Source of the DNA: Pararge aegeria
Taxonomy: Eukaryota > Arthropoda > Insecta > Lepidoptera > Nymphalidae
DNA: 64,000 nt
Direction of reading: 5' to 3'
Assembly: GCF_905163445.1 (NCBI RefSeq)
Contig: NC_053182.1
Location: 4,774,001-4,838,000, forward strand
The notes under the pieces were generated by a model. That model was given only the letters and a program-made list of their open reading frames with translations. It searched no databases and was not told the origin of the DNA. How positions within the stretch are numbered: position 1 is the first letter of the stretch; each line of letters starts with the position of its first letter. Position numbers and translations under genes: made by a program. Positions 58,438-64,000 of the stretch are shown in pieces.

Positions 58438-58790
58438 TTAATAAAATATACCAGAAAGCTCTCGGCATTATAGTGCCTATCATTAATAGTAATAAAAATA
58501 TTGATCTACGACTTTTCAAAATTCAATAAAAAAATATTTCATACAAAAAAAAAAAAATTCTCGTTATTTCTGTAAAGTGTCATTACACTGTGAAACCAAA
58601 TAAATGAGATTCGACTAAGTCGCGTGGTTCGCGCGCTGTTACCGATGTGATATTACAGAGTAGTAAATAGGTAGAGTATCTATGTACAATATTTAATATT
58701 TCTAAACTATTAAGTTAAAAAAAAGGAACAAAAGTTACTAGTTTTAATGTTTACAACTACAGGCTGAGCTTTCTGGTATATTTTTATTAA
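58438..58790. mobile_element. Second TTAA-ended MITE
   Basis: Left TTAATAAAATATACCAGAAA... (58438-58461) and right ...TTTCTGGTATATTTTTATTAA (58766-58790) are inverted over 24-25 positions with one extra T/A. Ends carry TTAA. The interior is non-coding. It lies 36 bp from the PGGHG stop codon. Confidence 0.75.
58783..58788 (-). terminator. Candidate PGGHG poly(A) signal within a MITE end
   Basis: AATAAA on the minus strand, about 37 nt downstream of the stop codon at 58826-58828, lying in the terminal inverted repeat of the MITE at 58438-58790. Confidence 0.5.
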
Positions 58791-58825
58791 CCTGTGTTGT
58801 TTGTATAGTTATATTACATGGCACA

Positions 58826-61800
58826 TTATAATCCTATGGGCCTGAGATAGTTCTGTCCGATGGTGTCGACGGGCAGCTTGCAGTCCTTCCACGGCACTGT
58901 GCGTATCGTGAACGGTCCGGTGCCTTTCAGCGTTACTGGAAACCAACAAATCAACAAATTACAGTAATAAGTGAGGTTTTATATCATTGTTTTAAAGGAC
59001 CTTAGATATTTTCATACGAGCAATTGCAAATAAACATAAAAATAAACCACTATCCCCCTGAAAGGACAGAACTGAACGGCTAGGCATGGGCAGGAGACAT
59101 TTTGCCCCCAGGGGAAAGGATAAATTATTATCTTCCCCACAGCTTTATCAACAAGTCAAAGTCAAAAATATCTTTATTCAAGTAGGCCCATAGGTGGCAC
59201 TTTTGATGCGTACATAAGAATTACACGGTAGTGAGATGATGGCGATAACCACATTCGTAAACTTAAAGCTACGAGGGTTCCAAACGCGTCCTGGTCTAAG
59301 AAGCCCACGACAAACTTAGCCGGGTGTTTTTTTTTTGTTATCACCATCTCACAATGTCATTTAAAAAAACTCACACTCACAAGTGAAACTAATATATGCG
59401 TAATAATAAACCGGGTTGAATTCCCTGTAGCCGTGCTTTGGCAGGTGCATACGTTAATATCGTCAGGGGAAAAATGGGGGGATATTATTTTTGTCGGCCT
59501 GTGCTAGCCGTGCGGGGACTGGAATACTTCCAAGCAGTATTTCAACCTGAGGCGTAGATGGTAACTATCATGTGAGTCCAATTAAACCAGCGACCATGCC
59601 CGTCGGACCGAAACACGACAATGCTGCCATGGCGGTATAACTTCCCCGGATGAGCTCTGTCAGTACTATTTATTCAGTATTGTAAAATTAAACGATAAGT
59701 ATTTTTAATTTAAATGGCGTTTACATTATCGTAAGTATAGAATGAGTTTCTTACCAATCATCCCTGGCACTAAGGTAACATTGTACTTCCCATTGTACAT
59801 GAGAAGGGGCCAGTCGTCGTCCACAGATATGACTGTCAGTGTTGTTTGCAGAACACGAATGTCTAGCGTCAGGTTTGAGCCTAAGTACTTTATACCTGAG
59901 GAATAAAGTTTAGGTTATTTAGTTCCCTCTTCCATCTTACCCTAAGGATGCTGCTTAAGTATTTTGTACCTAAAAATAAGAATATAGCCTCTTTAGTTCC
60001 TTCTTTAATTTAATCCTAATGTTGCCTAAGCATTTTATACTAGAGGCATAAAAGTGTAATTCTTTAGTTCCTACTTCAATTCAAACTTAGAGACTGTAGC
60101 TGCTTTGGATTCCATAGAGCATAGACCCACCACGCTGCTCCAATGCGGGTTGGTGGGCTTCAACGATTATTACCAAAATTAAGTGATGATAACCCGGACC
60201 GTGAAGTGATGATAGCGCATTGGGCAGGAACTCGACTTCACTTTCAGAGGGCCGAGTTCGAATCCCAGCACGCACCTCTTATTTTGCTAAGTTATGAGCG
60301 TTTTAAGTCATTAAAATATTACTTGCTTCAACGGTGAAACGAACGGAAAACATCGTGAGGAAACATGCATGCCTGAGAGTTCTACATTATATTGTCAAAA
60401 GTGTGTGGAGTGCACCAATCCGCACTGGGCCAGCGTGGTGGAATACGGACATAACACCTTCTCACTGTGGGAGGAGACCCGTAATGCTCTGTAGTGGGCC
60501 GGTAATGTGATGACGATGATGATGAACCCAGAAAGTAGGCTTTACGCGCTTTCCGAGGCACGAAGCCTGACACCGCCGACTTCCTAACTCCGTGCTAGTA
60601 CTGAAAATTCTGTAATAGAAAATACACAACCTATTAATTCGGCCTAACCCGGGATTCGAACTCAGGACGTCGTGATCCGTAGTTGAACATGCTCACCACG
60701 AGGCAGTTAATATAGGTTTACGTACCCTTAATCCTGAACTTGGTAGCTTCGGGAGGTAGTTGAGGCTGTGTTATCTCAAGTCGATTTAGATGTATTCGGA
60801 TCCCCGCGTATCCAAACATGAGCGTTTGCAGGAAACCACCCATGCCGGTGTGGAAGTTCACAGCACCCACTTTTGGACGACGGAGTTCTGTCCAGACCTG
60901 ATTTAGGGTGATATCGAGTCAAGAACAGGTTCGCAATTATCGGCAAATCCATGCTTAAAGCCAAACCTAAAAAGATTTTTGTAGCTTCCAGCGATTTATT
61001 GGTATGGATGTTCACATAATCACTTGTCTATACAAACTAATTCAAAGCATTCTAAGTTTTCACTTAAAACAATATTGAACATAAAAGACCGACACGAGCA
61101 TAGTACCTACGCTACGCGTTATAAACAAGGCAACGCGATAAAGTAACAGGAGTCACTTGATTTTAATTTTGCATGTGATGTTAGGGCTGTACCTGTACCT
61201 AAAAAAATATGGCATTAGTTTACTCAAAAACTATTAGCGTTTCGGTTTAACAGATAAGTCTCAGAGACAGTAAATAATGTACTTACGTCTAAAGCCAGTT
61301 AAGTAATATATCGGTTTATGTAACCCATTAGTGAAAACTTCCATAGCGCGATGTAGGTTCTTGTGACGCCATCTAGTTTGGACACGTGGCGATCTCAAAT
61401 CCAGTTGCGATCCAGTTGCTTATTAATGTTACCTTGAATGGCTCTCGGACATAACCCTCGTAGCTTTTATTGAAGAGCGTTGCTGCTCGTAGATTGTCCT
61501 GTATCTGCAGCTGACCAATTGTGTGCATACTCCATGTCATGGCAGGTCCGTTTCCACGAGTCACTGACTCATAGTATGTGAGGTCGTTTATTCGTGTGGA
61601 ACTGCAATGTACACAAATGAAGTGAAATTAGACAAAAGACCTTTTTACACTCCTATGACCCTGGTACCTTCGGTGAACCTAATCTTTGCATGCTCACCAT
61701 TATTGTGCTTCCATAGTCCCCAACCAATCAACCCGTATTGGAGCAGCGTGTTGGGTATATGCTCTAAGATCGTGTCTCCTATGATAGAGGAGACCTTTGC

Positions 61801-64000
61801 CCAGCTGTGGGACTTTAATATGCGGCAAATGCTCAAAATCAGGTGGTACAGTTTCATATCCAATAAGAAAGTGCAAAAACTAGTAGGGAAATACCGAGAA
61901 CTGATGTCCACCGTTATGCCCACCAGTCGGCCCGGCCGTCGGTGATTGGGCAAACCCTCCCGTTTGGAGAGTTCTTTCTCTAATATTGACCTACATATCG
62001 GAAAGGAACGTCTAACAACCAGTATTGTAATGATATCAGTTTAACCAACGACTGTGATATTATGACCTAAAATAAATAATTCTCACTTGAGGCAATTAAC
62101 CCTTTGAACAATGTGCACATTGAGAAATATACACGAACGTGGATTGCTTCATTGTGTATTCAAATCTACTTTAGTTGGCAGTTCAGTTACAATCAATCTA
62201 GATATATATATACGAATAGGTATTAAACCTAACTACCTAATATGAAAATAAAAAGCCTAGTGGATCTGGGCTTCAGGCTACGTGAGCAAGCGAACAATAT
62301 TTATTTGTTCTGCAACATTAAACACAAGAAATAAAAAAAAAAATACAGAAAAGAACCGACTTTGTTATGCAACTAAAATGCGAGAAATAAATATTTTCTA
62401 CAACATTTTTAAGTCGATGCCAAGTAAAATGTAGAAAGTTACTATCTATAGATCATATACTTAGTATTCATTTTTATATACCTAGTTGCAAAGAAAATTC
62501 TGATCTAACAAACATAGAAAAAAAAATACAACCGAATTGAGAACCTGCTCCTTTTTTGTAAGTCGTTTAAAAGGGGAACAAAATAAAAAAAAAGTAATTA
62601 AAGAAATTAAACTGAGTTAAAACTGAAGTTATCAATTGCACCCACTTGCTGCAAAAACTAAGAGATATTGTTGCTTGCTGCTTTATCGGTGAAGGAAAAT
62701 CGTGAGGAAACCTGCTAGAATCAGTGTTCTTCATATTATTAAAGACGTATGAAATCTACCAATCCATGATGGATTGGTAGATTTGACGACTGACGCAGTG
62801 GGCAGCGACCCTACTTTTGAGTCCAAGGCCGTGAGTTCGATTCCCACCACTGGTAAATGTTTGTGTGATGAACATGAATGCTTTTCAGTGTCTATCTGTA
62901 TATTATAAGTATTTATGTGTATTATCCATTCATAAAAATTATTCATGAGCTATCTTAGTACCCATAACACAAGCTACGCTTACTTTGGGACTAGATGGCG
63001 ATGTGTGTATTGTCCTAGTATATTTATTTATTTACTTCATCAAATTATCATCATGTGGTATGTGTAATACAAATGTCAGCAATGATTGCACGGCGCACCG
63101 ATTGATGGACTGGGACTATATCTGGTCTATCAGATGGCGTATACCTGTCAGTGATAATCGTTCAATCCGTGTAGAACAATGCACTGCTATTTTCAAGAAC
63201 TGACTCCGGGTCATATCAAAATCGTTAAGACCGTACCGAAGAGCAAATTGTTGATGAATATTAATATTATCCCTACTAATATTATAAATGTCAATGTAAG
63301 TTTGTTTGTTACGCTTTCAAGCAAAAACTACTTAACCCATCCTCATAAAACTTTGTACACATATTCTTGGAAGTGTTAGAAGTAATATAGGATACTTTTT
63401 ACCCGTCATTAAGCTCGGTTCCTTTGGGAGAGGGGATGAAAGTGTTTGACGATTTTACACCATAACTCCCGACAACTTATAACCGATTTGAATAATTATT
63501 TTGTACTATAGAGGTTATATTATGTGTTTAATTGCCCATACTTTGTGTAGATCTGAATGTGGTTGGAGATAGAGGACAGAACTCCTCAGCGGACAAACCC
63601 CTCATTTAAGGCTTAGCGATACTGAATACTTTAAATTTTTTTTGAACTTCAATTAAATTGAACACCACATCAAAAAAAAATCAAACGCAGACGAAGTCGC
63701 GGGCAACAGCTAGTTATTATATATTTGTTTTACATCCAGTTATATTCCCTTAGTCACCTCGTGCGACACCCGCTGGAGTGGCAGTTTAGTCAGGTAACGG
63801 CAATGACGATAAGATAAATATGAATGAAATGAAATTTACGACTCACATGTTCATAGGGTACTGCAGTGGAAAGCCCAATAACACAGCATCAGCCTGTTTA
63901 ATCCCCTCCCCCCTTCTATACCCTTGGAATTGAGGGTGGTAATCTAGTGTCTCATCATATGGTAGAGTCAGACTCCAGGCGATGTCTGCCCAGTGGTCTG
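58826..64000 (-). CDS. PGGHG: Protein-glucosylgalactosylhydroxylysine glucosidase-like (PGGHG/ATHL1, GH65), C-terminal part
   Basis: The family removes glucose from the Glc-Gal-hydroxylysine disaccharide of collagen (family knowledge); it was earlier annotated as acid trehalase-like. Exons in transcript order: 64000-63847 (cut by the window edge), 61601-61433, 60897-60726, 59895-59755, 58935-58826. All junctions are in phase and about 248 residues are read. Characteristic segments are YHPQFQGYRRGEGIKQAD with a VLLGFPL segment (GH65 KQAD motif), GNGPAMTWSMHTIGQ, EPFKVWTE, and VGAVNFHTGMGGFLQTLMFGYAG near the barrel end, followed by a beta-rich C-terminal domain. It ends PIGL then TAA. The catalytic acid and N-terminus lie to the right of the window. 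Introns carry SINE B, SINE D, LINE-tail, SINE A and Helitron insertions. The C-terminus appears complete. Substrate identity is inferred from homology, not shown. Confidence 0.92.
59155..59372 (-). repeat. LINE 3' tail family E
   Basis: 'aaatatctttattcaagtag', 'gcccataggtggcacttttg', 'gctacgagggttccaaacgc' and 'gttatcaccatctcacaatg'. It is in the last PGGHG intron. Confidence 0.7.
60195..60532 (+). repeat. SINE family B, full length
   Basis: Head 'gtgatgatagcgcattgggc', B-box-like 'ccgagttcgaatcccagc', body 'cgtgaggaaacatgcatgcc' and 'ccgcactgggccagcgtggt', and a terminal GATGATGATGA tail. It serves as the reference copy for the family here. Confidence 0.8.
60540..60715 (-). repeat. tRNA-like SINE family D
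   Basis: 'cgctttccgaggcacgaagc', 'actccgtgctagtactgaaa', the reversed B-box 'cccgggattcgaactcagga' and the head 'catgctcaccacgaggcag'. It ends about 10 bp before the PGGHG exon at 60726. Confidence 0.65.
62670..62765 (+). repeat. SINE family B, short fragment
   Basis: 'ctttatcggtgaaggaaaat', 'cgtgaggaaacctgctagaa' and a truncated end. It is in a PGGHG intron. Confidence 0.5.
62784..63042 (+). repeat. SINE family A, plus orientation
   Basis: Head 'gacgactgacgcagtgggca', B-box-like 'gagttcgattcccaccac' and the full body, ending 'gtattgtcctagtatattta' plus a TTTA-type tail. Confidence 0.8.
63270..63713 (+). mobile_element. Non-autonomous Helitron-like element
   Basis: A | TCCCTACTAATATTATAAATG-type start and GAAGTCGCGGGCAACAG-CTAG | T end, 444 bp in total. 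TC and CTAG termini lie between A and T. The interior is non-coding, with the 'cgtcattaagctcggttcc' and 'tataaccgatttgaataat' blocks seen in related lepidopteran elements. It ends 133 bp before the PGGHG exon at 63847. Confidence 0.65.

Larger units (their letters stand above)
46441..58825. other. Intergenic interval, sulfotransferase to PGGHG-like gene
   Basis: About 12.4 kb with no supported host gene. The sulfotransferase 3' UTR occupies the first part (candidate AATAAA at 46490-46495). The rest holds SINEs of families A-D, a LINE tail, several MITEs and inverted repeats, and long AT-rich stretches in which I see nothing (roughly 46.6-47.7, 48.8-49.2, 50.6-51.8 and 53.3-55.0 kb). Short open frames at 47479-47688 and 53041-53298 have no recognisable similarity. 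Confidence 0.55.

Noticed and set aside
61607..61953. Overlapping open frames on both strands that could be another PGGHG exon
   Set aside because: The flanking PGGHG exons already join in phase without it. A block at about 61785-61815 resembles a decayed RTE-type LINE C-terminus.

Overview
The window looks like AT-rich nuclear DNA of a lepidopteran insect, most likely a butterfly. The reasons are multi-exon genes with short exons, insect-type orthologues, dense lepidopteran-style SINE, LINE-tail and Helitron debris, and a short TTAGG-type (TAACC on this strand) telomere-like run. A nymphalid or satyrine host is my impression from the most abundant SINE family, not something proven here. There are no bacterial operons, CRISPR arrays or rRNA, and no convincing stand-alone tRNA genes.

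Five protein-coding genes are supported, with exons traced by reading frame, GT/AG junctions and phase. (1) PDE1-type Ca2+/calmodulin-dependent cyclic-nucleotide phosphodiesterase, + strand, six 3' exons at 6012-14462. Its 5' part lies outside the window and positions 1-6011 look like intron. (2) PRMT3-type protein arginine methyltransferase, - strand, one uninterrupted exon at 24176-25735. (3) IFT80, an intraflagellar-transport WD-repeat protein, + strand, 13 exons at 26218-33459, with a possible short terminal exon at 34222-34254. It is head to head with PRMT3 across 482 bp that contain a good RFX X-box. (4) A carbohydrate (chondroitin 4-type) sulfotransferase, + strand, four exons at 35154-46440. 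(5) A GH65-like protein-glucosylgalactosylhydroxylysine glucosidase (PGGHG/ATHL1 type), - strand, last five exons at 58826-64000, with its 5' part beyond the right edge.

Region by region: 1-14.5 kb is PDE1 with repeat-filled introns. 14.5-24.2 kb is gene-poor (possible long PDE1 3' UTR, foldback element, hairpins). 24.2-34.5 kb is the PRMT3/IFT80 divergent pair. 35-46.5 kb is the sulfotransferase, its large introns full of SINEs. 46.4-58.8 kb is intergenic, with SINEs, MITEs and a 127-bp perfect inverted repeat. 58.8-64 kb is the 3' half of the PGGHG-like gene. The genes do not form an obvious pathway. PRMT3 and IFT80 may share a promoter. The sulfotransferase and the PGGHG-like enzyme both act on extracellular-matrix glycans, but they are 12 kb apart and convergent.

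The most interesting signals are the X-box at IFT80, the apparently shortened IFT80 C-terminus next to a mobile element that abuts an exon acceptor, the 127-bp perfect foldback, TTAA-flanked MITEs (one supplying a possible poly(A) signal), two Helitrons with apparently intact ends, and a telomere-like insertion inside a SINE. I see no clearly new biological system.
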